From NCBI RefSeq assembly GCF_020921035.1, contig NC_063151.1, positions 6,386,001 to 6,450,000 of the forward strand: a DNA stretch of 64,000 bases. Direction: 5' to 3'. The number at the start of each line of letters is the position of its first letter. The first letter of the stretch is position 1. This document shows positions 35,430 to 46,800 of the stretch, piece by piece. The notes under the pieces are model-generated. The model saw only the letters and a program-made list of their open reading frames with translations, had not been told where the DNA came from and ran no database searches. This stretch comes from Rhodamnia argentea. Lineage: Eukaryota; Streptophyta; Magnoliopsida; Myrtales; Myrtaceae. A program made the position numbers and the translations under genes.

Positions 35430-38352
35430 GCAAATTGCTCGTTTCCTTTGAAAAGCTGATTTCTTTCTCCTGAGGATTAGTAAATTTGATTTTCATAATT
35501 GTTTTATTTAGCAGCAAAAACTTATTATTTAACTTTTTTTCCTTTTTTTTTTTTTTTGGTATGCTAACTTTTTTTCTTTTTCTTTTTTTTATGTACGTGT
35601 ACATTACATGTATAGCTAGAATTATTAAGATTTACAGTGTGAATTAAAAAAATAAAAAATAAATATTATTATCCGATCGGACAAGAAAACAAGAGCATTA
35701 TATCTTACTTACATTTATTCATGGTATATGATTATCTCGTTCTCTATCAAATTAATGTGCATTATTTTTTACACCAAAAAAACGATCAATTTTAATCTTG
35801 ATCTACGAGTGACGGATTTAGTTGATGAGAGCTCTATGAAAACAAAAATCCATGAATAGAATAATCGGCAACTCAAACTAATCGTGTGGTGACTAGTTCA
35901 ATCCTAAACATTTTTATTATTTCGATTTAGTTATAATCATCTTAACGATTTGTCGATACAGTCTTAAACATTTTTTACGATTTATCAATTTAGTACTTCC
36001 CGCTAATTTTGGCCAAAAATCGCTAACGTCGTGATCTAGACATGATGTGGTTGGCGCTCAAGTCGATTACGGGTTATGGATACCCACGTCATATACTTTT
36101 GAAGGTCGCAGACAATTAATAAAAGAACTTTAGGTACTCTACAATTTATCTTCCAGCAAAATTACTTTTCCTGCAATTTTTATATTGATGGCAACAATTA
36201 TTTTCAGTATTTTGTACTTAAAATTTTTTGTCACTTCCTTTTCAGTCTAAAATTAACAACAACAAAAAAACTCTTCATAACTTTTGTTGATTCATATCAA
36301 TCCATCTATTTTCTAAAAGATATTTCCTCATTTTGGATGAAACATTCTGATTTCTTCCACGTCAATAATTTCTATTTTGTCAAATGCAAATGCACATTTT
36401 GCCATAACACACTCATCAATGGCACGTGCATTGTAGCCCACAAAGTGTTTAGTATACAGATTGGTAAAAGGGGATATATAGAGGGATTATAAGCATAAAA
36501 GAACTGAAGTTGCATCGATAAAACTTTCATAAAATGATATGAATTTTTTTTCGAAATTTGTAGCTTTCAGGTTCACGGCCACAGTGGCCAAATCTGATTT
36601 TGAGGCTTGTGAGCGCCATGGCCGCTCAAACTCGAGGTGAAGCTCGTTGTCATGACTGTTTCATCTTGAAGCTTGTGATCGCTACAGCTAGATCTAGTAT
36701 CATCACTCACGACTATAGCCATTAGCCACTTCAACTCAGAATTTGCAACCATGGTCGATGGCCATTTGAGCTCAAAGTTTACGGTTGATGACCAAATTTG
36801 GCTTTGAAGCTCGCGATCATATTAGAGCTCGGGCTCAAGCTAGAAGGAAGAAGAAGATACTATACCAAGAAAAAAGAAGTAATCACATAAACCTCTCTCT
36901 CATAGAAAAATAACAACGAATGCCACGTCGGTGCCACGTGCTTTAAAGCGGTAATAAAAAAAAGATAACGATCACATTTTCTATTAACCAAACTAGAAGG
37001 AGTTTTCAACAAAAAAATAATAATAATTAGACAGAGTTAAGAGAGGGATTTGATTGTATGTATTTGACAAGTTTTAGAACTTGATTATCCTTATTGAAAG
37101 TTTTATGACTTAATTACACTTCAACAAAAATTTTAAAACTTTTAGTGTATTCGTCCTCAAATAAAATTACGTCTCGAGACCACAAAAGAAATTGAAATAT
37201 ACAAATAAAATATAAATAAATAAAAACAAGAAATTGTCCCTTATTTTTTATTTAGCAGTTTCTTTTTATATTATAATTCATATAAAATTCTATCTTTACT
37301 TATTATTTTAATATCTTTAATTTATGAAATTCGTTATTTAAAAAAACAATTTTAATATCACGGATAGAAAAAATCCCACCGATAGAATAACTTTATTGGA
37401 GTGATATTCTCTTTATATTAGATTTTATTCTATCTTAAAGAGTTTTCAAATGCGAAATGTGATAACTTTTATACTGTCCACCGCCATTCGCAACCCACTG
37501 CCCGCAACCGCTACCGTCCGTCCCCCGCCACCCCTCGTCGCCCGCTGACCGCCCCCGCTTGCCTCCCGCCGCTTGTCGCTGCCGCTTTTTTTTTCAAAAA
37601 GTAAAAATATTTCATAAAATTCATTTTTCACCAAACAACATTTATAGCAAAATTGCTTTTCAAATGTGTTTTTAAAATACACTTTATCAAACATCACTTG
37701 CATTTTGAAAAAGGCTTTTAGCCCAAAGGCATTTGCATTTTCTCAAAGTCCCTTAGCCAAATACTGAACCAAACATAACCTTTATCCTTCCTATCAAAGT
37801 TGGGCTTAAGGTTTGAGTTTGTATAAATTGATAACCTATCTCGATGGCGGTGCTCTTATGACTATTGTTTTCTCCTTTCTCCGTTATCTCTCGATCTTGT
37901 CGAGCCCCAACACGCTATTGCTTGACGACCTATTAGAGAAACCACCCAGGTGATCTTCTCTTCATGCTTCAAGATTTTTCTTGATTCCTTTTCACTTCTT
38001 GCTCATTGGGTCTCGTCAACGCGTTCTTTGTTTGTCTTGCATGCGTCAAAATTTTCAATTTTCTTCTTGGTAGTTTGTGTAATGTTCAGTTTAGCGTTTA
38101 CTCGTCTCATGTTCTTGATGAATTGGTTTGTGGGTGCTTGTTGCAGTGATGCAAGATTGATGGCAGTATGGGTTGCTGTCTGCTCAACTGGAAGAGACGA
38201 AATCAATTTCTGAAAGTTCTGTGATGCTCTACTTCCAAGGGGTTTCTTGTCCCACTGGTATTATAGCCGGAGGGCTTGTGATTGATCAAACCAAGAGTTG
38301 GATTCAGAGTTGGAAGGGCAGTTTGTCATCTTCTTCAGTTTAATCTTCAACG
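35430..38352. other. Intergenic region with transposon fragments
   Basis: The stretch is AT-rich. Around 35890-36060 and again, inverted, around 37030-37150 there are arms of the type found in the long-TIR elements (ATTTAGTTATAATC and ATTACACTTC-like blocks), suggesting an element of about 1.25 kb. From about 37470 to 37770 a C-rich tract is followed by a half-element related to the one at 41500-42234 (shared GACTTT..GAAAATGCAAAT..CTTTGGGCTAA blocks on the minus strand). The last 500 bp may hold the promoter of the F-box locus. No intact gene is seen. Confidence 0.5.
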
Positions 38353-40014
38353 ATGGGAGAGAATGGTGAAGGAACGGATGCAACCGTTCTAGTTTCGAGT
38401 AAGTTCAAGGAATTGATTGGCACTCAAGATTTAAGCTGCAAACGGTGGTGCGATCTGCCTGATGCCATTCTCCTACACGTCCTAGATTTTCTGCCGACAG
38501 GAGCTGCGATGAGAACGAGTGTGTTGTCGAAAAGGTGGAGGCACTTGTCGAGGTCGGTCCCTACTCTCGTCTTCGATGAAGAAGAAAGTTTCTTCGAGAG
38601 GTCGCGGTTCATAAACTCTGCAGAAGGAGCATTGTCGTTTCGCGACCTATCTCCATTGAAAGTTTTTTCTCTTCATGTTATCTGAAAGATGACAAATCTC
38701 GCATAAGTACTTGGATCGGTGCTGCAATAAGACGCAAAGTTCAGGAGCTTAACTTGGGCTTTATTGTAGAAGCTCGTCCTTCTGTTGAGTATACGTTGCC
38801 CTGTTGCATATTGAGGTGTGAGACACTGGTGAAGTTCCATCTTGAATCCCTTCATAATTTCAGAGTTCCTTCTTTAGTCTGTCTTCCAAATCTGAAGGTC
38901 TTAACTCTAGATCATGTGGGATTTCGGGATGGTAATTCATTGGAGAAGCTGCTTTCATGCCCTTCCCTCGAGGAGTTGTCTCTTAAAGGTTGCCGGTTCC
39001 ACGAAATGGAGGTTTCGAACATTGGTGCTCCCAATCTTTTGAAATTCTCAATAGCTGACTTTTTTAAGGGTTTCAATAGGCACGGCCAAGTACGGATTCA
39101 GGGGGCTAGAATCAAATCCTTACACTATTCTGGTCCATATGGTTGTAACCTTGCCATATCATGTCCATCGTCGCTAGTTGAAGCTGCCATTGCAGCATTT
39201 AATCCGGTGGAGGAACAACCTGGTCAATGTGCCGACCATGTATTTAAGCTCCTAAAGGATCTTTCTAACGTAGAACATCTTACTTTATTTTTCGAAGGCC
39301 TTCAGTTATGCTTTCCTGTTTTTATCTTCAATCTCATCTTTATCCTTCATTTCTTTGGAGCAATCTATTATTCTTGAGACTACTATTGGCCTGGAATTCA
39401 CTATATTTCGGGATTTCTTATCAGGTTATAGATAAGAGAAAAGATTTCCTCAACTCTTTTCCAGTCTTTCGTAGCCTTACCCAATTGAAGTGGCACATCT
39501 CTCCGATGTACTTAGGTTTTGGTGTACTTCAGGTCATGCTCAGCCAATGTCCTTGTCTGAGGAGCCTTGTGTTTTCCGGGGTAACTATCCTGTAATTATT
39601 GACTCTCATTCCTTTTATTGTTTCGGCTTGCACTATCGAAATTTCGGAGATTAAGCCGGGGCTGAGTGATCAATATTTCTGATATAGGGCTTGATCGAGG
39701 ACTCTGAAATGGACAGCTAGATACTAGACCCAGTACCTCGGTGTTTTCTATCATTGCTTAAAGAGATCGGGATTTGCATCTTCTCCGTAGTTAACACCGA
39801 ACTCTTAGCTGCGAGAGTTTTACTCGGGACTGTTGAAGTTTTGGAGAAATTGTTTATACATTGTTCTCGGGGTTATAGGAAGAACTTTCGAGGGAAGTTG
39901 ATGAAACGTTTGAGGAAGCTTCCTCAAGTTTCAGACCAATGCTCGATTTCGCTAGATTTTAGGGAGGAATGCAGTGCATGCTCTACTAGGGATTTTGATT
40001 TATTTGGATATTAG
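38353..40014 (+). pseudogene. F-box / LRR / FBD protein pseudogene
   Basis: The ATG at 38353 opens a normal F-box (about residues 33-70; LPDAILLHVLDFLPTG, then TSVLSKRW). LRR-type repeats follow (LKVLTLDHVGF, LEELSLKGC) and a C-terminal FBD-like part (LDPVPRCFLSLLKEI, TVEVLEKLFIHC). At least three lesions break it. One base is missing near 38670-38676, where VFSL should run into SCYLKDD. The expected donor after GLQ at about 39305 has lost its G, so the insert at 39306-39423 cannot be spliced normally. A TAG at 39718-39720 lies in frame just before LDPVPRC. Intact relatives are substrate receptors of SCF ubiquitin ligases. A shortened F-box-only peptide of 110 residues is still possible. Confidence 0.85.
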
Positions 40015-40262
40015 AACATCTTCCTGCAGGAGGACATCCATCATGTGGCTGTAGGTGAAATCAAGCTCTCAGCACTAGTTCTTCAATAATTGCTTTGCAA
40101 TAATTGCTCCAACTTGAAAAAATTATGGAATGTTTATTTTGATGGCACAAATTTTATTGACTAGTACTTTGTAATTCGTAAACTTATTCCAACAAGGATT
40201 TAGTATCAACGAACTTGAAGTCAAAATACTTAGCAATCAAATATTTATTCGTACCTTGCTTC

Positions 40263-40532
40263 TCACTTGTTTTTGAACTTAAGGGCATTCCAAATTTCTC
40301 CGACGGACTTGAGTCCGATAAACAAGTCATAGAGACAATCAAAGAATATGTTCAGCATATGATCTCGACTGAGCAATTCGTCCTCTTCACGTTTCTTCCT
40401 CTCCTTGCCGACCCTTTCAACATTTACATTTTCTACACTAGGTTGTCCTCCTTCAGCGGCAGATTGCGGGTTCTCTATAGGCAACAAATCAAGATTCAGT
40501 ATGTAGGATATCTTCAAGGCCGTCGGAAGAAA
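40263..40532 (-). pseudogene. copia-type gag-like remnant
   Basis: The minus-strand frame contains [32 protein letters not shown] and [19 protein letters not shown], which resemble the gag N-terminal (UBN2) region of plant Ty1-copia retrotransposons. It is continuous in frame with the petA-like fragment to its right (40536-40805). No protease, integrase, reverse transcriptase or LTR is seen nearby, so this is an isolated fragment. Confidence 0.6.
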
Positions 40533-40535
40533 ACC

Positions 40536-40805
40536 TCCCTCGTTACCATTAGCAAGAACTTGTTTAATTTGCAAATCATAAAGAATTCGAACAATTGCTT
40601 CAAATACGGTATCGTAAAGTATCGCTTGTGGAACCTCAATATCCACGAGCTTATTAGCTAAATGGCAATTGGCACATACAATACACCCGGTTGCTTCTTG
40701 TGAATTTTCATAACCCTGCTGTGCAAAAATGCGATATGCATTTGAAATGAATGTCCAAGTTATGATATATATCATCAACAATACAGAAATAAACCGAATA
40801 ATCTC
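40536..40805 (-). pseudogene. petA: Plastid petA (cytochrome f) 5' fragment in nuclear DNA
   Basis: The minus-strand translation [20 protein letters not shown] resembles the cytochrome f transit/signal region, and [26 protein letters not shown] and QVLANG match the start of mature cytochrome f. The heme-binding CANCH motif is preserved. It covers only the first third or so of the gene, has many substitutions and is joined to a retroelement-like frame instead of the rest of petA. It is a nuclear plastid insertion without expected function. Confidence 0.88.
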
Positions 40806-40823
40806 ATCATTTTGTCTCACCAA

Positions 40824-41499
40824 CTTGCGAAAGTGTTGCCGTTGAATCGGTCCAGTTTCACCATATGTTCATGACTTTGATGGATTCTGACTCCATTATT
40901 GAGCGAATAAATTCTTAAATTCTTAAAATTGTTTGAGAACTTGTTCACCTGCTGCTTAACGATGGACTTCTAGTCGAGCTTCCGTGTTGAGGATGGTAAG
41001 CTTTGGCATATCTCTATCGAGAAACGGAAGGGCAACGTTGGATTGTTATGTCAAGACATGGTTTGGATGGTCATTTTATCATTTCTTCATGACGTGTGAC
41101 CAAATTCTTAGTTATTACAGCGAAGAAAAAAATGAGAATTTTGATTTGGCTTTGTAAAGAAAATAATCCATTCTCATTTTTAGTGACATTGCCTCCATAT
41201 TCTTCACAGAGACATGTCAGAGCTTGCCCCTATCGAGACAGAAGCTCGATAGAAGTCCCTTGTGAAAGAGCGGGAGGACGAAACCGCGCAAACCGGCCGC
41301 AGAACTCACCGGAGGCCACGAAAAGAGAGAGGGTGGAAGCAATGGCGTGGAGGCCAGAGGAGAAGGAGAGGGAGAAAGGGGAGTGGGGCGCGGAGGCAGG
41401 AGCGGAGGAGGAGGAGAGGGAGCGAGAGAGGAGGGAGGCAGGGGCTTGCTGAGAGAGAAGGGAGCGAGTGAAAGAATCGATGATTAGAGAGGAAGGCGA
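40824..41499. other. Intergenic; purine-rich tract
   Basis: No gene is recognised. About 41320-41470 is GA-rich low-complexity sequence that creates artificial Glu/Arg-rich reading frames. Confidence 0.5.
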
Positions 41500-42234
41500 G
41501 TTTGGTTCAGCTTTGCAAATGGACTTTCGGGGAATGCAAATATCTTTAGCCTAAGGGGCATTGGAAAAATGCAAACAGCGTTTGGTGAAAAATGCTTTGA
41601 AAAGCCACTTTGGGCTAATTAGTGTTTGGCAAAAAAAATTTGCAAATAGGCTTTCCTACAATATTTCTTTTTAAAAAAATAATTTTAAAAAAGGAAAATC
41701 AAATCTAGAAATAAAGCCCCCAGCTGCCGATGAGCCGGATCTGGCGTTGACAGCCTCGGGCAACCCCCGCGAGACACCCCTCGGCCACACAAGCCCAGGC
41801 AACGGCCACCCGAGATCGCTTGACCCAAGCGGCCCTGCTCGGGGTCGCACGACCCTAGCAACGAGGCTTGAGGTCGCACAACCCGGCGACTGTCACCTAG
41901 GCTCGCGTGGCCCCGGGGAAGATCACCGAGGGTCGCACAACCCCCGACGACCCTAGGCGGGGTCGCCTGGCTCTGGCAACCTAGGGTTTGATTTTATTTT
42001 AATAAAAAAAATAATGTATTAAAAAATTAAAGAAAAAGATAAGGGGCAATATCAAAATTTAAAAGAATAAGTGAGGATAGTTTTGAAAGAAAAAATCTTA
42101 GCTCAGCATTAAGCTTTCAACTTTCCCAAGGCCAACGTTTATCCCAAAGCCCTTTAAAGAAAATGTGGATCATTTGGCGACCCATCACAAGGGGTTTTGG
42201 GACCTCAATGAGCTTTAGGAAAGTTGAACCAAAC
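41500..42234. mobile_element. Non-autonomous TIR element with GC-rich core
   Basis: The ends GTTTGGTTCAGCTTT (left) and, inverted, GTTTGGTTCAACTTTC (right) form short inverted repeats. The AT-rich subterminal parts carry AATGCAAA and TTTGGTGAAAAATG blocks. The core (about 41720-41990) is GC-rich with repeated GGTCGC-CAAC motifs. There is no coding capacity, and no target-site duplication is clear. Confidence 0.55.
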
Positions 42235-42548
42235 ACTCCCTTAAAGGAGACGAGAGTGAATGAACAGAGTCAACATGGTTAGGGTTTTGCCATGAGACGA
42301 CTAACGGGCGAGAAATCTCATTTTGGCCTAATTTCACTCTGTTGAATAACAAATGTTGCTCAAAGAGTAACAAATTAAAAAAAGGAAAATAAAATCTTTG
42401 TAATTTTCTACACAAAAATATTTTCTATCTTATTTTCAGGTCTAATATCGAAAAATACTATCACTTTTTTCTTAAAAAAAAAATGACATTTCAAAAATTA
42501 TTTTTGGAAAAATATGACATAGAAATCTTTTTTTGCCCATGATAAAAC

Positions 42549-42620
42549 AAGAACCCGCAGAGGGTTGAACACCGGCTCTCGGGTAAGAACCGAATATCCC
42601 AACCAACTAGACTATAAGGA
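42549..42620 (-). pseudogene. tRNA-Glu-like pseudogene
   Basis: On the minus strand the stretch TAGTCTAGTTGGTTGGGATA is the D-arm region typical of plant tRNA-Glu. It is followed by an anticodon stem TTCGG/CCGAG with loop TTCTTAC and a T-arm-like GTGTTCAACCC. The loop reads CTT where Glu has CTC/TTC, the acceptor stem does not pair well and the T-loop has lost the GTTCGA consensus. It is judged a decayed tRNA copy or tRNA-derived fragment. Confidence 0.6.
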
Positions 42621-42741
42621 GATGTTTCTTGAGTTTCAAGTCATTATATTCATTCACTAATGGTTGGTAACACCCCATCAAGCAAACCTCCAGCTCATTT
42701 CACTCTTCAATTCTCTCTTTTTCACACTCTCTCCCTCTCTA

Positions 42742-42921
42742 TCCGTGTTCTCGTCGGCCATCTTCTTCGCCGACAATGTTGCCGCCTTCACCAATGACCC
42801 TGCCGACGTCTACATGCAGGCCTAGGCCTAGGCCCTCTTCCTGGGCCGTCACGCCTTTCACTTCCTCGACGCTTCCAAGATTGTCCTCCGCAACCTCCGC
42901 TTCCGCCCGCCAAATGCCTTG
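42742..42921 (+). pseudogene. APC6: APC6 (CDC16) fragment
   Basis: The plus-strand translation SSAIFFADNVAAFTNDPADV, then YMQA, ALFLGRH, FLDASKIVLRNLRFR and, after a frame change, AKCL, follows the N-terminal region of plant anaphase-promoting complex subunit 6. Two in-frame TAG codons (42823-42825, 42829-42831), loss of residues after GRH and the frame change show it is dead. It covers only about 60 codons and ends abruptly. It is probably a gene piece carried by a transposon or a decayed retrocopy. Confidence 0.8.
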
Positions 42922-42930
42922 CAACTTGCA

Positions 42931-43898
42931 AGCCCCCTATTTTAATCCCTCTCTCTTCTTATGTTAGTCGGATTAGGCATTGGCATGTGCGTTAGGTAGT
43001 CTTGGGCTTACCTCTCACAAAAAGCTAACTCAAACGATGAGATTTTCCCTCCATTTATAAATCAACCACTAGCCTCTTCCACTACCGATGTGGGACGACC
43101 TCGACAATCTCACCTCCATACATCGGGCCCCGGGTTGAAGCAGTAATAATCAGTATCTCTCTTGTATGACTATTAGATCCAAACTTGTTGGTAATCTCAG
43201 TTTGATACTAGTGTTAAGATTCGGCGGATAATTACAACGAAATATAGCGTAAAAACGAAAAAGAAAAACCAAAACATAAGTTTTCATACTGATTCACTCT
43301 TAAACTAAGACCCAAGCCCAAACTACTAATAAAAAAAATATGAGCTCAAATCATAAAAGCCCTTAGATGTCCAAAGAGAATGCCTTACTTTCCTATCGAG
43401 GTGGAGTTATGGATCACGCCCTAACAATGTGGACGTTGCGTTGGTTCAGTAATTATGTTCTTCTTAACCGAAGGAAAAAAAAAATAAAACCTTGGAAGCG
43501 TAGACGCTGTTGGTCTGGAAGATGAATGAAGGTAGTAAGGGGCAGCACCCAGAAGAATTGAGCAAAGCAAACTAATCAACAACTCTCACCAAAAGGCACT
43601 TTCTTCCTAAAAGGCTTGTGTCGAAAAACCTTCCCAGTACACGAAGTCGAAGCTTATTTCCATATGCACCCAAGAATGGAATTATGGATCCTAAACCTTT
43701 CCCCCTCTCTACAGCAATAACCAGCCAAAATCACACACAATTTGCTTCCTTCTATAAATCAAACAGCACTGTCTATTCTTTTTCTCAAATATTTATAAGT
43801 TCCTTTACTGGCCAACACGGCTTCTCTGACAGAAAAAATTGGAAAACTGGATTTGAAGCTAAACGGGAGATATGGTTTCCAAACAAGGTCAACTACCC
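42931..43898. other. Intergenic, repeat-like
   Basis: The stretch at about 43000-43260 (phrases such as CCGATGTGGGAC and TTGATACTAGTGTTAAGATTC) resembles sequence common in plant dispersed repeats, but I see no LTR pair. The remainder is AT-rich. The right end probably contains former 3' UTR of the ALG2 pseudogene. Confidence 0.4.
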
Positions 43899-46800
43899 TT
43901 AGTCCACCTTCCTCTGAGCAACGTTGAAAATGTAATGGTTCAATTTTTGGCCAAATATCCTTGTGGAGAATGACTCCGTGACATGCTTATGAGCTTCTTC
44001 ACCCATTCTCTCTGCCGCTTGAGGGTTCTCTATTAGCTTAGCCATTGCTAAAGAGAACTCTTGTGGGTTGGGATCGCATAGAAATCCTGTTTCTTCATGC
44101 TTAACCGTCTCCACAAGTCCCCCACTATTGCACGCAATTACAGGCTTATGAGCCGCCATTGCCTCCAAGGGGACAATTCCAAAATGTTCATCCTGCAAAT
44201 TTGCACCATTATGTCACTATGACGAAATGTAACATTTGTTCCAAATATGGTGCTATTTGTGTAAATGCCAACTTTTTCAACTTAACCTTTGGCATGTAGA
44301 GAACACAAAGGCATTCGGAAAGGAGTTTGTTCCTCTTGGCTGTTGAGCAGGATGTGATGAAGTCAACCCTGCTCAAGATTCCTTCCCTTTCCGCTAAGCT
44401 TTTAAGCTCCTCCAAGTACTCAACGTTTCCCCTTAGACGTTTATCAAAACCATCTAATCCAACATATAAACTTGAACGTACTCCGCAATACAAGAAAAAT
44501 TAAATCTAGTAGGCAAGCGATAATGCAGAGTTGTTTACCTAGTGCTTAACATAAATTACTGATACAGAATGCACAAAATTGAACAGTCCTATAAATCTCT
44601 TCGCTGCATGGCATATGGATATCTTAGTACCAGACGGATCACTTAATCATGTGAGTCAAAAGATAGTCCAAATTCCACTGCTTCATTTGCATGCTTACTT
44701 GACAAAGAGCTACATACTAATCAATCTCGATTAATCAAAACATCAGGAGTTAAGGTCTTCTCTATCTTTACATTGTCATTCAGAGTTCTTTTGGTTATAA
44801 CAGAACTCCTGCTTTTTGCATAATTTGACGTAGACCTCTAAGACCATCATCTCTCTCTTCAAAAGTTCTGTCCTTCCTTTCCAATGCCCTGCTTATACTC
44901 ATGCTACCTATCAGAAACAACAGAACCAAAACTCTCCTTGTGTCCAATTACCAATACCATTACTTCCCGATATTCTTAAACAATGTCCAAATGTTTTGTG
45001 GTCAATCAAATATCTATCTAAACGTTCCTTACAAATCCAAAAACTTTCCATCCCCAAGATGTCTATTCCTGAAGAAAGACATTTTCATCCGCAGATTCCT
45101 ACTCCTGAATGAAGACTTCAGCAAAGACATAAGATTAAGGTGTTTTCCATCATCACAATGTCTGATCCCCTTCAATTACAAGCAGACCATCCCACTTCGA
45201 TCAATTAGCCAAGATTTTGACCGGATACAAAATCACTGGTGCTCGATCTAGTGGTATTTTTATGGGGATTAGGAGCATGGGAGGGGGACGTAACCTCTGT
45301 AAGTTGGGATAAGAGGAAACAAGTTCAACAGTTCCATGCTGTTAAATATATCCCTCACGATCTCAACTCCGAAATGATGAAATCGGGAATCCTTTAATAA
45401 AAATTTTTGAATTGCTAAAATGATTGAACGACATACAACTGGAGAAAAGAAAAAGGCACATATGGGAATCACAAGAGAATAGAGGTTTTCAATTACACAA
45501 GCTAATTGAAGTACAGCACTCCAACATAAACCAAAGTACGTGTAAATTATAGAATAGAGGTTTTCATTTGCACAATCTAAGTGATGTACAGCACTACGTA
45601 AACAAAATTATATGTAAATCATAGAAAACCTTGGTAATAAATATGCAACGTTTCGTGACTTGCCTGCAATGGTCAACGAAGCACCACCCATATTATGACT
45701 GGAAAATTCTCCTTTGAGGTTATAGAGCCTAGCAAAGCTGAAATTGCCAAGTCTATGTTCTTTTTCCTCTCAAAACAATTGATGGACAAGAAGTGAGCCT
45801 GGTTTATGAAGGCGTTAAGGCGCATTTCTGTTACTTAAGAGAACGGGGTTTCTCAAACTGATCAACACTGGCTGCTGGGTAAAGAACAGCTGGCTTAATT
45901 CCTCGTGCACCAAGCCATGTGAATGTTTTTGCGAAAGTAGCAACTGTAAATTCACTGTTGACGAGGATCATATCTGTCATTCCTGCATTCCCGCAACCAT
46001 ACTGAAGTGAAATTTGGAGACTTACATCTATAAAACAGCCTATCACCCAGAAAAGAAAAAAAGAAACGCGAGAAGTCACGCACATGAAACAACCATTAAA
46101 GAAGGCAGCATTAGAACAAACCAGTTGTTATTTCTTAAATAAAATCTATGGGTTTCCTGTACACCTTCCTAAGAACAGTAGCACGTTGGGCAAGCAACAA
46201 ATCCAGAAAATGACAATAGAATACGACCTGAATCAGAAAGGGTAATTAAACTATAACCATGATAGGAAGACATCCATCATTATATGGTAGAGAAGATATA
46301 GATACCTTTGTTGGCTTTTAAGTTTCAACAGTGGAATGACAGCAGAACTTGATCTGCTATAATAATATCGTATGAAGGCCACAAAAGCAGCATGCAAAAT
46401 GCAACAAATATGCACCTCACATATGCAGATACCGCATGGAGACAATGGAAGATGTGTCGAGGCAGAAAAGCACCATACGCAGTAACAGGAAAGGCACCAG
46501 CATATTTGCATTGATCGTATGCTCAGAGCTGAGACTGTGTAATAGGACTAGAATAGGCAATAGAATGAAACAACTAGATAGTTTAGAGCAGCTAATGAAG
46601 ACCTTCCTAATTTTGACAGCTTGTACTTATTTAAGAAAATGGCTCACACAGAGAAAAAGTTTTATAAGCTGAAATTTGAAACTCTGAAGGAGTGATAGTA
46701 GTTAAGTGAACAGTTGAAAAGGAAAGGGACTTCCAATCATGTACAATAATTCCATCCAAAAAAGACGAAATACAAGGTCTGAATTCACTAAGAGAACAAG

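Noticed and set aside
41096-41471. Glu/Arg-rich plus-strand frames
   Set aside because: They result from GA-rich simple sequence; all frames there are open because the tract lacks T.
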